Positions 26,463 to 34,810 of a stretch of DNA of 64,000 bases are shown here, one piece after another (within the stretch, counting starts at the first letter, position 1; every line of letters starts with the position of its first letter). This DNA is from a virus, in the IMG/VR virus record IMGVR_UViG_3300020416_000001, positions 62,001-126,000 of that record, one strand, 5' to 3'. The notes beneath the pieces are model-generated. The model ran no database searches. It was given only the letters and a program-made list of their open reading frames with translations, and was not told where the DNA came from. A program made the translations under genes and the position numbers.

Positions 26463-27376
26463 AATCATTTAGCGAGTTCCTCACAGAAAGACAAAAGGAC
26501 AGCGACAACCAGAGATTAAGTCAAGAACGTGGTCGTTCTAACTATGGTAAAGCGTCTGTTCGTAATGTCAGAGCAACAGGTCAAGGTGGCAATGGTGCTG
26601 ACCCTGCTGAGAGACTCGTGGCAATGGATGCAAGACACAAGGCACACAAAGAAAAACGTGGTGTCAAAACTAAGGGTCTCAAAGAAGGATTAACTGGTGC
26701 AAGAGCACAACGTGCTCGTGAGATGCAAGATAGTGACATCAAAAAAGGTGGTGGTAAGAGAACTAATGCTGATAGAGATACAGCATTCAGACTTGGCACT
26801 GGCACAAGTGAGACCCGAATTTCACAAAAACAAAGAAAGGGTGCAAGTGATCAAGGCAAAGGTAACGCTGCCAAACGTCGTATGAGTGAAGGGGTAGGAC
26901 TTTCTATTGCGAGAGCGATTGACAAAACTAATCCACCTCTCGGAAGAGCATCTAAGAGAAAGGCAATCAGTCACGCACTAAAGATGCGTGAGATTATGAA
27001 GGATACTAAAAAGAACAAACAGAAAGACGATCCCTATTCAGCAGGTAAGATTGCTAAGGCAGCACTTGGTGGTAAGGATAGTAAGAAGAAAAAGAAACCA
27101 GAAAAATCTCCTGTTTCATTCCTACAGGACAAGCAAGTAAAAGAAAGTGCTTGGCAAAGAAAGGAAGGCAAGAATCCTAGTGGTGGACTGAACGAGAAAG
27201 GACGCAAGTCCTATGAAAGAGAGAATCCTGGTTCAGATCTCAAAGCACCACAACCCGAAGGTGGTCCTAGAAAAAGATCATTCTGTGCTCGTATGAGTGG
27301 AGTGAAAGGACCTATGAAAGATGAGAAGGGCAGACCTACACGTAAAGCACTCGCACTTAGGAAGTGGAAGTGCTAG
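26459..27376 (+). CDS. highly basic protein with N-terminal capsid-targeting motif and DUF6321-like C-terminus
   Basis: 305 residues. The N-terminus MKSFSEFLTE parallels the T4 capsid-targeting peptide MKTYQEFIAE, followed by a possible prohead protease cut after L-T-E, the same tripeptide as in gp23 here. The body is extremely Lys/Arg/Gly/Ser-rich. The C-terminal ~75 residues (QRKEGKNPSGGLNEKGRKSY ... SFCARMSGVKGPMKDEKG ... ALRKWKC) match the DUF6321-type domain found in cyanophages. A DNA-associated internal head protein is a reasonable inference. ATGA overlap with the upstream zinc-finger gene. Confidence 0.68.
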   Translation: MKSFSEFLTERQKDSDNQRLSQERGRSNYGKASVRNVRATGQGGNGADPAERLVAMDARHKAHKEKRGVKTKGLKEGLTGARAQRAREMQDSDIKKGGGKRTNADRDTAFRLGTGTSETRISQKQRKGASDQGKGNAAKRRMSEGVGLSIARAIDKTNPPLGRASKRKAISHALKMREIMKDTKKNKQKDDPYSAGKIAKAALGGKDSKKKKKPEKSPVSFLQDKQVKESAWQRKEGKNPSGGLNEKGRKSYERENPGSDLKAPQPEGGPRKRSFCARMSGVKGPMKDEKGRPTRKALALRKWKC

Positions 27377-27384
27377 TATTTTAA

Positions 27385-27413
27385 TTGACATATATAATAT
27401 TCCATCCTAAATT
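27385..27413 (+). promoter_or_regulatory. possible sigma70-like promoter
   Basis: TTGACA at 27385, a 17-nt spacer and TAAATT at 27408, located in the gap before the gene at 27439. A TATAAT also occurs at 27393 but too close to the -35 to pair with it. The -10 match is imperfect, so confidence is low. Confidence 0.35.
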
Positions 27414-27438
27414 TGAATAGTAAACTGGGGAGATTCCT

Positions 27439-27711
27439 ATGTCGGATGACTTCGCGTTCAAGATCGAGCAAAAAGTCTGCCAAAAATGTGGTGCAACTTG
27501 GTTAAATGGTGAACACCGTTGGACTGGCACTGGCGCTAAGGGAAACGAACTAGACTTGGCAGGTTTAGTATGTAATAATATCGACAAGACAGACCCCGAT
27601 TACAGTAAATGTATCAACCCCAAGAGGGGTGAAATCGGTGGTGATACTTGGGAATATCGACGAGGTTACGTTGATGGTGTGATGAGACAATTCGAGAACA
27701 GGAATCCCTGA
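27439..27711 (+). CDS. small putative zinc-binding protein
   Basis: 90 residues. N-terminal Cys-x2-Cys (VCQKCGATW) and two later Cys residues (LVCNN, KCINP) could make a four-Cys zinc site. A GGGGAG ribosome-binding site precedes the ATG. It heads a small operon in front of petE. No named family recognised. Confidence 0.65.
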   Translation: MSDDFAFKIEQKVCQKCGATWLNGEHRWTGTGAKGNELDLAGLVCNNIDKTDPDYSKCINPKRGEIGGDTWEYRRGYVDGVMRQFENRNP

Positions 27712-27767
27712 CATATCTCGTAACGTCTTTTTGCAGCACAACTAGATAACTTAGTTGATCATTTTAT

Positions 27768-28091
27768 ATGAAGTTCATTCTGGCATTCTTTGCAACTCTG
27801 TTCTTGGCATTGCCAGTTTTTGCTGTCGATATTAATATGGGAGATGATGGAAAATTAGTTTTCCAACCTTCAGAGGTTACTATCTCTGCAGGTGAGACTG
27901 TTCATTTTTTGAACACTATGTTGCCTCCACATAATATTATAGTAGAATCACGTCCAGACCTTTCTAGGGAAGCACTTATGTTTAACCCAGGAGAGACTAT
28001 GGACATTACATTCCATACCCCAGGTGATTACGAATTCTTTTGTGCACCACATAGGGAAGCAGGAATGACAGGAACAATTCACGTAAACTGA
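27768..28091 (+). CDS. petE: plastocyanin (auxiliary photosynthesis gene)
   Basis: 107 residues. A signal peptide (hydrophobic residues 3-18, cleavage probably after VFA19) targets the thylakoid lumen. The type 1 copper ligands are His55 (PPHN), Cys92, His95 and Met100, with the canonical Cys-x2-His-x4-Met spacing. The mature chain of about 88 residues is shorter than typical cyanobacterial plastocyanin (about 98). It carries electrons from cytochrome b6f to photosystem I; phage copies are thought to sustain host electron flow during infection. Overlaps the next gene by one base. Confidence 0.92.
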   Translation: MKFILAFFATLFLALPVFAVDINMGDDGKLVFQPSEVTISAGETVHFLNTMLPPHNIIVESRPDLSREALMFNPGETMDITFHTPGDYEFFCAPHREAGMTGTIHVN

Positions 28092-28441
28092 TGACTAAAA
28101 CACCAGAAAACCCGTCTAAGATAACGATCAAGGACGTGACCGATTCTGAAAAGGATTGGCAAGACTTTTGGGAATCCAATGAATCTATTGATTATTGGAT
28201 GCCTGAGTTAGGAGACTACCCAATGACAAATCGTTTTAAGGAGATACTTCCTGCAAAACGTCCACCGACTGTAGAAGAAGTAGATGAAATGATCGAGGCG
28301 AAGATTCGTCGTCATAATCGGAATGCTTCATTTATTAGTATGGCACTGGGATTCGCATTCCTAGGAGCATTCGTTGATGGTTTTTTGAGAGTCATTGGTA
28401 AAATTGCCCCATTCTTAGGTATAGACGTTAGCATTTTGTAA
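28091..28441 (+). CDS. small membrane-anchored hypothetical protein
   Basis: 116 residues with an acidic, Trp-rich soluble N-terminal part (DWQDFWESNESIDYWMPELG) and a hydrophobic C-terminal stretch from about residue 79 (SFISMALGFAFLGAFVDGFL) that likely spans the membrane. Translationally coupled to petE through a shared base (TGATG region), which hints at membrane or photosynthesis-related work, but this is only positional. Confidence 0.6.
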   Translation: MTKTPENPSKITIKDVTDSEKDWQDFWESNESIDYWMPELGDYPMTNRFKEILPAKRPPTVEEVDEMIEAKIRRHNRNASFISMALGFAFLGAFVDGFLRVIGKIAPFLGIDVSIL

Positions 28442-28459
28442 ACCCGCAAAGGACAAACA

Positions 28460-28633
28460 ATGAGTTGCAACCAGTGTGATGAAGAACGTAACTTCGACAA
28501 AGAAGATTACAGATTGATACTTGATGCTCTATGGAAGCGTCAACGCTGCTATATTGCAGGGGATAAGATGTTTAAGCACTACGGAAGTATTATTTCTGAA
28601 GTAGAACGAAGGTCTGAAATGGTAAAACAATGA
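28460..28633 (+). CDS. 57-residue hypothetical protein
   Basis: MSCNQCDEERNF at the N-terminus gives a Cys-x2-Cys pair; a third Cys follows at position 30. The rest is charged and helical. AAAGGA precedes the ATG by a suitable distance. Small accessory protein of unknown role. Confidence 0.55.
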   Translation: MSCNQCDEERNFDKEDYRLILDALWKRQRCYIAGDKMFKHYGSIISEVERRSEMVKQ

Positions 28634-28640
28634 GTTAAAG

Positions 28641-28907
28641 ATGACAATACCAAAAGAATACAAAGTTCGACTCAATATTAATGAGTTGATTGAAAAGAGA
28701 ATACCGTGCTGTGATTTACTGCACCCTGATCATTGCTTGACAGAGCAACAGGTCGCAGAGATTGCACACGATATTAGTATGGACTTGGATCTGCACCCAG
28801 TCTATAAACAAATAGATCAGCATATCTTAAGGTATGTTGCTGCAGCAGGAATTAAGAACGAAGACCATTGGGTTGAAGAGCGTTTGAATCATCCTTCAGA
28901 TGGGTGA
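28641..28907 (+). CDS. 88-residue hypothetical protein
   Basis: Soluble, acidic, with a PCCDLLHPDHC segment (three Cys and two His within 12 residues) that could bind metal, followed by helical sequence. It overlaps the next small membrane gene by 8 nt. No family recognised. Confidence 0.6.
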   Translation: MTIPKEYKVRLNINELIEKRIPCCDLLHPDHCLTEQQVAEIAHDISMDLDLHPVYKQIDQHILRYVAAAGIKNEDHWVEERLNHPSDG

Positions 28908-29079
28908 TCCTGTTTGGTCTGTTAACATAATGATTGCCATTCTTGTAATAATAGTCACACTTTACATTGCCTATATATTGAGAATGTCTTTCAAGGAATT
29001 AGAAGATGGGAGCAATGGTGCCACCGAGTCGGAAGAGTTGTTACAACTTCCGAGTGACCGAGGTGAACAGAGTTCTTGA
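28900..29079 (+). CDS. 59-residue single-pass membrane protein
   Basis: ATG 28900 lies within the end of the upstream gene. Residues ~8-27 (hydrophobic, NIMIAILVIIVTLYIAYIL) form one membrane helix, followed by an acidic tail. The last 74 nt overlap the start of the nuclease gene in another frame. Supported by coupling to the upstream gene and by the clean hydrophobic pattern; the large overlap keeps confidence moderate. Confidence 0.5.
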   Translation: MGDPVWSVNIMIAILVIIVTLYIAYILRMSFKELEDGSNGATESEELLQLPSDRGEQSS

Positions 29080-29467
29080 CGGAGATACGATTGATGTAAC
29101 AATCGATCTCGGTTTTGATCTATATAAAAAAGAGCGAGTAAGAATCGCAGGTGTAGATACTCCTGAGAAACGTACTCGTAATCTGGAGGAGAAGGCACTT
29201 GGAATCGATGCAACCGAATGGCTCAAAGCAAAACTGGAAGATACAATCTCTGGTGATGATGAGTTGTCTATTAGGACTGAACTTGTTGGTGGTGTCGGTA
29301 AGTATGGTCGCTTACTCGGTTGGTTATACGTCGGGGACTCAGATGTGTCCCTTAATGAACAAATGATCACCGAAGGTTATGCGTGGGAGTATGACGGCGG
29401 TACCAAACAAAAGGACTTTAACGAACTCCGTGAAATCCGTAAATCAAAAGGCACCCTTGTAGAATGA
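29006..29467 (+). CDS. staphylococcal-nuclease-like (SNase/TNase family) nuclease
   Basis: 153 residues. The SNase core is clear: RVLDGDTIDVTIDLGF, RIAGVDTPEKRTR and GRLLGWLYV, followed by NEQMITEGYAWEY. Catalytic Arg of RIAGVDTPE and Asp of DGDT are present. No export signal, so it probably works in the host cytoplasm, for instance on host DNA or RNA. ATG 29006 is used here; a second ATG at 29015 is possible. Either choice overlaps the upstream membrane gene. ATGA overlap with the next gene. Confidence 0.85.
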   Translation: MGAMVPPSRKSCYNFRVTEVNRVLDGDTIDVTIDLGFDLYKKERVRIAGVDTPEKRTRNLEEKALGIDATEWLKAKLEDTISGDDELSIRTELVGGVGKYGRLLGWLYVGDSDVSLNEQMITEGYAWEYDGGTKQKDFNELREIRKSKGTLVE

Positions 29468-29667
29468 GAAAAGAAATCCTAGAAGCAGTTAAACTGCACG
29501 CTTTAGGTAACATCGAAAAGCATAAGATAAATATCGAAATTTATCTAACAAACCCTGTCGGTATCGGAGAGCACTCTGATGTAGTGGCAGCGATCTTAGG
29601 AGAGATCGATCAAATCTCCCATTATCACGATCAACTAGAGGTACTAGAAAAGTACATAGACAAATAA
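29464..29667 (+). CDS. 67-residue conserved hypothetical protein
   Basis: Helical protein (KEILEAVKLHALGNIEKHKI ... NPVGIGEHSDVVAAILGEID ... YHDQLEVLEKYI) with an ATGA overlap to the nuclease gene. Small proteins of this type are frequent next to gene 17 in cyanophages; function unknown. Confidence 0.65.
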   Translation: MRKEILEAVKLHALGNIEKHKINIEIYLTNPVGIGEHSDVVAAILGEIDQISHYHDQLEVLEKYIDK

Positions 29668-29668
29668 A

Positions 29669-29944
29669 ATGGATTCCTCCTTTGTCCCATTAGCACTTTG
29701 GTTAGTGTTGGTGGGCGTCGCTATCTCAATGGTACTGCAAGCATTTATGATTGCAAAAGAGATGGGCGGTTATAAAAGAAATCCTCGTGACTTCACGAGG
29801 CATCCTGAGATAGAGGAGATGGATCCTGATGAGAAATTATTGTCTATCAAGTTTAATTACTATGCTGACGAGTATCCAGAGGGATACGATGAACTACAAA
29901 AACGTATAGATAATTTGAAACGGAAGGAACAGAATGGGACTTGA
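29669..29944 (+). CDS. small membrane-anchored hypothetical protein
   Basis: 91 residues. Residues ~6-28 (PLALWLVLVGVAISMVLQAF) form one membrane helix, followed by a charged cytosolic part with a conserved-looking EMDPDEKLLSIKFNYYADEY segment. Its end overlaps gene 17 by 11 nt. Confidence 0.65.
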   Translation: MDSSFVPLALWLVLVGVAISMVLQAFMIAKEMGGYKRNPRDFTRHPEIEEMDPDEKLLSIKFNYYADEYPEGYDELQKRIDNLKRKEQNGT

Positions 29945-31580
29945 TGCATACTTAGGTAATCCCAATCTAAAGAAAGCAAACGTAGGACAGAACTTCACAC
30001 CAAAACAGGTAAAGGAATTTATCAAGTGTGCAGGTGATCCTATCTATTTTATCAAGAAGTACATCAAGATTGTATCTCTAGATGAGGGTGTCATACCATT
30101 TAACTTGTATGACTTCCAAGAAACTATGGTGAATCGCTTTCACGAGAACAGATTTAATATTGCAAAACTACCAAGACAGTCTGGTAAATCGACTGTTGTT
30201 ACCGCGTACTTATTATGGTATGTAATTTTTAACGATAACGTTAATGTCGCAATCCTCGCAAACAAAGCAGCAACTGCACGAGAGATGCTTGGGCGTCTAC
30301 AACTCAGTTACGAAAATCTTCCTAAGTGGATGCAGCAAGGTATTATTGGTTGGAACAAAGGGTCAGTGGAACTGGAGAACGGAAGTAAACTCCTGGCTGC
30401 ATCTACTAGTGCTAGTGCCGTCCGTGGTATGTCTTTTAACGTCATATTTTTGGACGAATTCGCGTTCGTTCCGAATAACATTGCGGATCAGTTTTTTAGT
30501 TCTGTCTATCCTACTATTTCTTCTGGTAAATCCACTAAAGTTATTATCATCTCTACACCTCACGGGATGAATATGTACTACAAACTCTGGCACGATGCCG
30601 AGCGTGGTACTAATGAATATATTCCTACAGAGGTTCACTGGTCTGAGGTTCCAGGCAGAGACGCTGAATGGAAAGCACAAACTATCCGTAACACATCTGA
30701 ACAACAGTTCCGTGTTGAGTTTGAGTGTGAGTTCCTTGGATCTGTAGACACTCTGATCTCTCCTAGTAAGTTGAGAGTGATGACTTACGATGAACCATTG
30801 GAGAAAAAGAATGGTCTGGATGTATTTGAGAAACCACAGGAGGGACATAATTATACAATGACAGTGGACGTGGCAAGAGGTATTGATGGAGACTACAGTG
30901 CATTCACACTATTCGATACATCTACCGTTCCATATAAGTTAGTTGCTAAGTATAGAAATAATGAAGTCAAACCTATGCTGTTTCCTGATATTATCTGTCA
31001 GGTTGGAAGAGCATACAACCACGCTTATATCCTTGTAGAAGTAAATGATATTGGTGGTCAAGTTGCAGATATTATACAGTATGATCTTGAGTATGACAAC
31101 CTGCTGATGGCAGCAATGCGTGGTAGAGCAGGACAGGTTGTTGGTCAAGGATTCTCTGGTGGTAAGGTACAACTAGGTGTCAAGATGTCAACCGCAGTTA
31201 AGAAGGTCGGTTGTTCCAACTTGAAGCAGTTACTAGAAGATGATAAGTTAATCCTGCACGATTATGATATTATCTCTGAACTAACTACATTCATTCAGAA
31301 GGGTCAATCTTGGGCAGCAGAGGAAGGTTGTAATGATGACCTTGCTATGTGTCTGGTAATGTTCTCGTGGTTGGCAGTTCAAGATTACTTTAAGGAACTC
31401 CACGATAACGATATTCGTGCTAGAATGTACGCTGAACAACGCGAAGCGATAGAAGCAGATATGGCACCGTTTGGTTTTATGGATGATGGTCTCCAAGAAG
31501 AGACTATCGTAGATCCAGAAGGTCAGGTGTGGCATACTGACGAATATGGTGATCGCTCTTATATGTGGGACTACAGATGA
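29934..31580 (+). CDS. gp17: gp17 large terminase subunit
   Basis: 548 residues. The ATPase part has Walker A at residues 79-87 (LPRQSGKST) and Walker B at about 170-175 (VIFLDE) followed by the coupling motif IISTPHG. The nuclease part has TVDVARGIDGDYSAF and VEVNDIGGQ acidic positions. It packages concatemeric DNA through the portal gp20, with gp16. The length is shorter than T4 gp17 (610). It shares an ATGA overlap with the following microprotein. Confidence 0.95.
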   Translation: MGLDAYLGNPNLKKANVGQNFTPKQVKEFIKCAGDPIYFIKKYIKIVSLDEGVIPFNLYDFQETMVNRFHENRFNIAKLPRQSGKSTVVTAYLLWYVIFNDNVNVAILANKAATAREMLGRLQLSYENLPKWMQQGIIGWNKGSVELENGSKLLAASTSASAVRGMSFNVIFLDEFAFVPNNIADQFFSSVYPTISSGKSTKVIIISTPHGMNMYYKLWHDAERGTNEYIPTEVHWSEVPGRDAEWKAQTIRNTSEQQFRVEFECEFLGSVDTLISPSKLRVMTYDEPLEKKNGLDVFEKPQEGHNYTMTVDVARGIDGDYSAFTLFDTSTVPYKLVAKYRNNEVKPMLFPDIICQVGRAYNHAYILVEVNDIGGQVADIIQYDLEYDNLLMAAMRGRAGQVVGQGFSGGKVQLGVKMSTAVKKVGCSNLKQLLEDDKLILHDYDIISELTTFIQKGQSWAAEEGCNDDLAMCLVMFSWLAVQDYFKELHDNDIRARMYAEQREAIEADMAPFGFMDDGLQEETIVDPEGQVWHTDEYGDRSYMWDYR

Positions 31581-31687
31581 TAGAAACAATGTTAGGACAG
31601 ATGGCAACCACACTATTCATATTAGTGTTGTTCTCGTTTGGATTCGTAATGGGTTATGCAGCAAGGAAGAGTGAGGAAGAACCTTGA
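31577..31687 (+). CDS. 36-residue single-pass membrane microprotein
   Basis: ATG 31577 overlaps the gp17 stop (ATGA). Residues ~10-28 (hydrophobic, ATTLFILVLFSFGFVMGYA) form one membrane helix, then a short charged tail. Supported by coupling at both ends: its stop overlaps a TTG start of the next gene. Confidence 0.5.
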   Translation: MIETMLGQMATTLFILVLFSFGFVMGYAARKSEEEP

Positions 31688-31917
31688 GTCTTGAGGAAGA
31701 GTTTGAACTAGAAGCATTCCTGTTTGTAGATAGACAGTGCAGGAGATGTTTGAGAACTCTTTCTCTTTTAGATAACTTCTATAAGACAAGAAAAGATCGG
31801 GGGCAGAACCCGTCAGCATATTCGTATGAGTGTAAATACTGTACCAAGAGAAGAGTGACAAAGTATAGAAAAGCAAAACCTAAGCATAGAAAGGAATCTG
31901 AGTATCCTGACTGGTAA
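31684..31917 (+). CDS. small zinc-binding hypothetical protein (HNH-associated type)
   Basis: 77 residues starting at TTG 31684 in a TTGA overlap with the upstream stop. It contains Cys-x2-Cys (CRRC, residues ~19-22), a YKTRKDRG segment and a second Cys-x2-Cys (CKYC, ~52-55), then a Lys/Arg-rich tail. This arrangement resembles the zinc ribbon seen in front of HNH nucleases, but no HNH catalytic motif follows. Confidence 0.6.
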   Translation: MSLEEEFELEAFLFVDRQCRRCLRTLSLLDNFYKTRKDRGQNPSAYSYECKYCTKRRVTKYRKAKPKHRKESEYPDW

Positions 31918-31956
31918 TGTTCACGTTCTGTTTCCCCGCTTGAACAATACCTTTTC

Positions 31957-31963
31957 CTAAATA
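31957..31963 (+). promoter_or_regulatory. late promoter box CTAAATA
   Basis: CTAAATA, a variant of the late box, 45 nt before the gp18 start in the only gap between gene 17 and gene 18. The same variant recurs before 37195 and 40925 and on the minus strand before 62567. Confidence 0.5.
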
Positions 31964-32001
31964 ATTTCAGCAATAGATTGAGATTTTCAAGGAGCTAACC
32001 A

Positions 32002-34782
32002 ATGGCATCTACCCAACTTTCACCAGGGGTCGTTGTACTTGAAAAGGATCTGACAACGGTTGCAAATGCGACCTTAGATAATGTTGCAGTGATAGTCGGT
32101 TCCTTTGAAAAGGGTCCTGTTAACAAAATTGTTGACATTACAAGTGAGAAAGAATTACTTTCTACATTTGGCAGACCAAATGATTTTAACTTCGAATACT
32201 GGTATTCAGCAGCACAGTTTTTATTGTACGGTGGTACATTAAAAGTTATTCGTGCAAACAGTTCTTCTCTTAAGAACGCTATTGACACAGCGCAGACTGT
32301 CGTCACTACATTCTCAGGAGCAGACACTACACTTACAGTCACATCAGCAACGGACTTCGCTACTAGCGATCTGATTCTGATCGACGCAGAAATTTTAAGA
32401 GTTACTAACGTTTCAGGTAATGACCTTACCGTTCAACGTGGACAACTTGCGACAGCAGCAACATCGCACGCTGCAGGCGCGAGCATCACCTTGATCGAAG
32501 AGTCAGGTAATAGCACAACAATGAACCAAGGCGGTACACTCGCTGCAGGTGGTACTTCATTGACTGTTACTTCTGTTGCTTCTCTTGCTGTTTCTATTAA
32601 CGACCACATCTTGATCTCTGACGAGATTCTCAAGGTGACTGGCATTTCAGGTAATGATCTTACTGTTGAGCGTGGTCAGTTGGAAACAACTGCTGCAGCA
32701 CAGACAGATGGTCAAACCGTTAAGCGTTTGGTTGTTACTGCAGGCAAGACAACAATCAATGAACAAACCTCTACTGGCGTAAGTGCTCCTCTTATCAGAA
32801 ACCTCGAAGAGTACGAGGGCAATGTAGAAGGTGCCTCTAACAACTGGAAGTGGGGTGCTAGGTTCCCAGGTCTTTACGGTAACTCACTAAGAGTTGTAAT
32901 GACTGACTGTGGTCCTGACCAAATCCTTTCACTTGCACAACCTACCACTGCTGAGTGGGAATTCGAAACTACAACTGATGTAACCTTTAGCGGTGCTAAT
33001 GCAGGAGCTAAGATCTACAGTTACAAGATCGTAGTTACTATGGATTCCGCATCCATCGCAGGTGACTTTGAGAACGGACAATACTGGAGGGCAGAAACAG
33101 ATGCTTCTTCACCTGTAAGTATTCCTGTTCAAGGTCAAGTGGTTGCATACGATCCTCTTACAAGAAAGATCGAGATTGATGTTAACTACTCACTCTCATC
33201 TGATGTACTTGAGGTTGGCGATGTAGTTGCTCTCTGGAGTGCAGAGACTGGCGGATCAAGAACTGGCGACAAAGGTAAGGTTGAAGCAATCGAAAGACAA
33301 CTTCTTACTATTACTAATCAGTCACAGGAAAGATTCGAAGCAAACTACACACTCTCTGACGACAACGCATCAGGTTCACCTAACGTTAACGTCGCAGCAG
33401 TAAGATCAGAATACGACGAAAGATTCTTCGGCGGAACACAGAAGTGGTCAAACGTTGCTCCTAGACCAGGCACTTCACCTTGGGTTTCAGATCGTGGTGG
33501 TTCTAAAGACCAAATGCACGTTCTTGTCCTTGATGGAGACGGCAAACTTACTGGCACACCTGGAGCAGTTCTTGAGAAGTTCCTCTTTGTATCTAAGTCA
33601 AACGACGCTAAAGGCGTTCAAGGCGAGACTATCTACTACAGAGAAGTTATTAAGAACAGATCACAATTTGTTTTCTGGGGTTCACACGAAACTGGAAGCA
33701 TCTTTGATAGAGATGCAGGTGCTAATGGAGACTTCGGTTCTTCAGGAGTATCAAGACATTTTGACTTGATCAAGCAAGCAGCAGCAATCAAGACAAACGA
33801 AACATCACTTGGTCGCGAGATCATCGGTACATCTGACGGTTCAACTCTTAAGTACAGTCTTCAAGGCGGTACTGACGGATACACCTTACAGAGATCTGAG
33901 ATCCTCGGTTCATATGACCTCGTTGCTGACAAAGAAACCATCGATGTAGATTACATCTTGATGGGTCCTTCAATGGCAGACACTAGCGATACAGTCGCTA
34001 AGGCACAGAAGATCATTGACATCGCTGCAACTCGTAAGGATTGCTTGGCATTCGTTTCACCTTCACGTAACGACGTGATCGGTCTTAGCGATACCAACGT
34101 GATTGTTAACAGAACTATTGATTACTTCAATAAACTCTCTAGCACATCATACGCAGTCTTCGATAACAACTACAAGTACATTTACGACAAGTACAACGAT
34201 AAGTACCGTTACATCCCTTGTAACGCTGACCTTGCAGGTCTAACACTTAGCGCAACTCTTAACTCAGAAGCGTGGTTCTCACCTGCAGGATTCAATAGAG
34301 GACAGTTGAGAAATGCAATCAAACTTTCTTACTCACCTCTTAAGGATCACAGAGATAGATTGTATGCTGCTCGTGTTAACCCAATCGTAGCATTCCCAGG
34401 TCAAGGCATCGTACTATTCGGTGACAAAACTGCTCTTGCTTACCAATCAGCATTCGACAGAATCAACGTTCGTCGCTTGTTCTTGGTACTCGAAGATGCT
34501 ATCTCTGAAGCAGCAAAGACTCAACTGTTCGAATTGAACGATGAGTTCACACGTGCTTCATTCAAGAATATCGTGGAACCATTCCTACGCAGTGTTCAAT
34601 CACGTAGAGGAATTATCGATTTCTTAGTTGTCTGCGACAGCAGCAACAACCCACCTGAGGCGATTGATAGAGGTGAGTTCTTCGCGGAGATCTTCGTGAA
34701 ACCAACACGCTCCATCAATTTCATCACCCTAACATTTACTGCTACTAGAACTGGTTCTAGTTTCAGTGAAGTAACATCCTGA
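32002..34782 (+). CDS. gp18: gp18 contractile tail sheath protein
   Basis: 926 residues, much longer than T4 gp18 (659). N-terminus QLSPGVVVLEKDLT and IVGSFEKGPVNK, the central PAWFS-type region (LNSEAWFSPAGFNRGQLRNA) and the C-terminal block (RINVRRLFLVLEDAISEAAK ... IVEPFLRSVQSRRGI ... FITLTF) are sheath hallmarks. Residues ~107-244 are an inserted pair of tandem beta modules. The protein forms the contractile sheath around the gp19 tube. Confidence 0.95.
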   Translation: MASTQLSPGVVVLEKDLTTVANATLDNVAVIVGSFEKGPVNKIVDITSEKELLSTFGRPNDFNFEYWYSAAQFLLYGGTLKVIRANSSSLKNAIDTAQTVVTTFSGADTTLTVTSATDFATSDLILIDAEILRVTNVSGNDLTVQRGQLATAATSHAAGASITLIEESGNSTTMNQGGTLAAGGTSLTVTSVASLAVSINDHILISDEILKVTGISGNDLTVERGQLETTAAAQTDGQTVKRLVVTAGKTTINEQTSTGVSAPLIRNLEEYEGNVEGASNNWKWGARFPGLYGNSLRVVMTDCGPDQILSLAQPTTAEWEFETTTDVTFSGANAGAKIYSYKIVVTMDSASIAGDFENGQYWRAETDASSPVSIPVQGQVVAYDPLTRKIEIDVNYSLSSDVLEVGDVVALWSAETGGSRTGDKGKVEAIERQLLTITNQSQERFEANYTLSDDNASGSPNVNVAAVRSEYDERFFGGTQKWSNVAPRPGTSPWVSDRGGSKDQMHVLVLDGDGKLTGTPGAVLEKFLFVSKSNDAKGVQGETIYYREVIKNRSQFVFWGSHETGSIFDRDAGANGDFGSSGVSRHFDLIKQAAAIKTNETSLGREIIGTSDGSTLKYSLQGGTDGYTLQRSEILGSYDLVADKETIDVDYILMGPSMADTSDTVAKAQKIIDIAATRKDCLAFVSPSRNDVIGLSDTNVIVNRTIDYFNKLSSTSYAVFDNNYKYIYDKYNDKYRYIPCNADLAGLTLSATLNSEAWFSPAGFNRGQLRNAIKLSYSPLKDHRDRLYAARVNPIVAFPGQGIVLFGDKTALAYQSAFDRINVRRLFLVLEDAISEAAKTQLFELNDEFTRASFKNIVEPFLRSVQSRRGIIDFLVVCDSSNNPPEAIDRGEFFAEIFVKPTRSINFITLTFTATRTGSSFSEVTS
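32320..32733 (+). repeat. tandem beta-module insertion within gp18
   Basis: Two ~60-residue units: T-x-LTVTS...ILIDAEILRVTNVSGNDLTVQRGQL and T-x-LTVTS...ILISDEILKVTGISGNDLTVERGQL. They lie between the N-terminal sheath segment and the rest of the protein and probably decorate the outer sheath surface. Confidence 0.75.
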
Positions 34783-34810
34783 TTCAAGAGTCTAACTAGG
34801 AGTTAAAACA

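Noticed and set aside
27740-27756. AACTA-N7-TAGTT inverted repeat before petE
   Set aside because: Arms of five bases are within chance expectation in AT-rich sequence and no second copy was seen.
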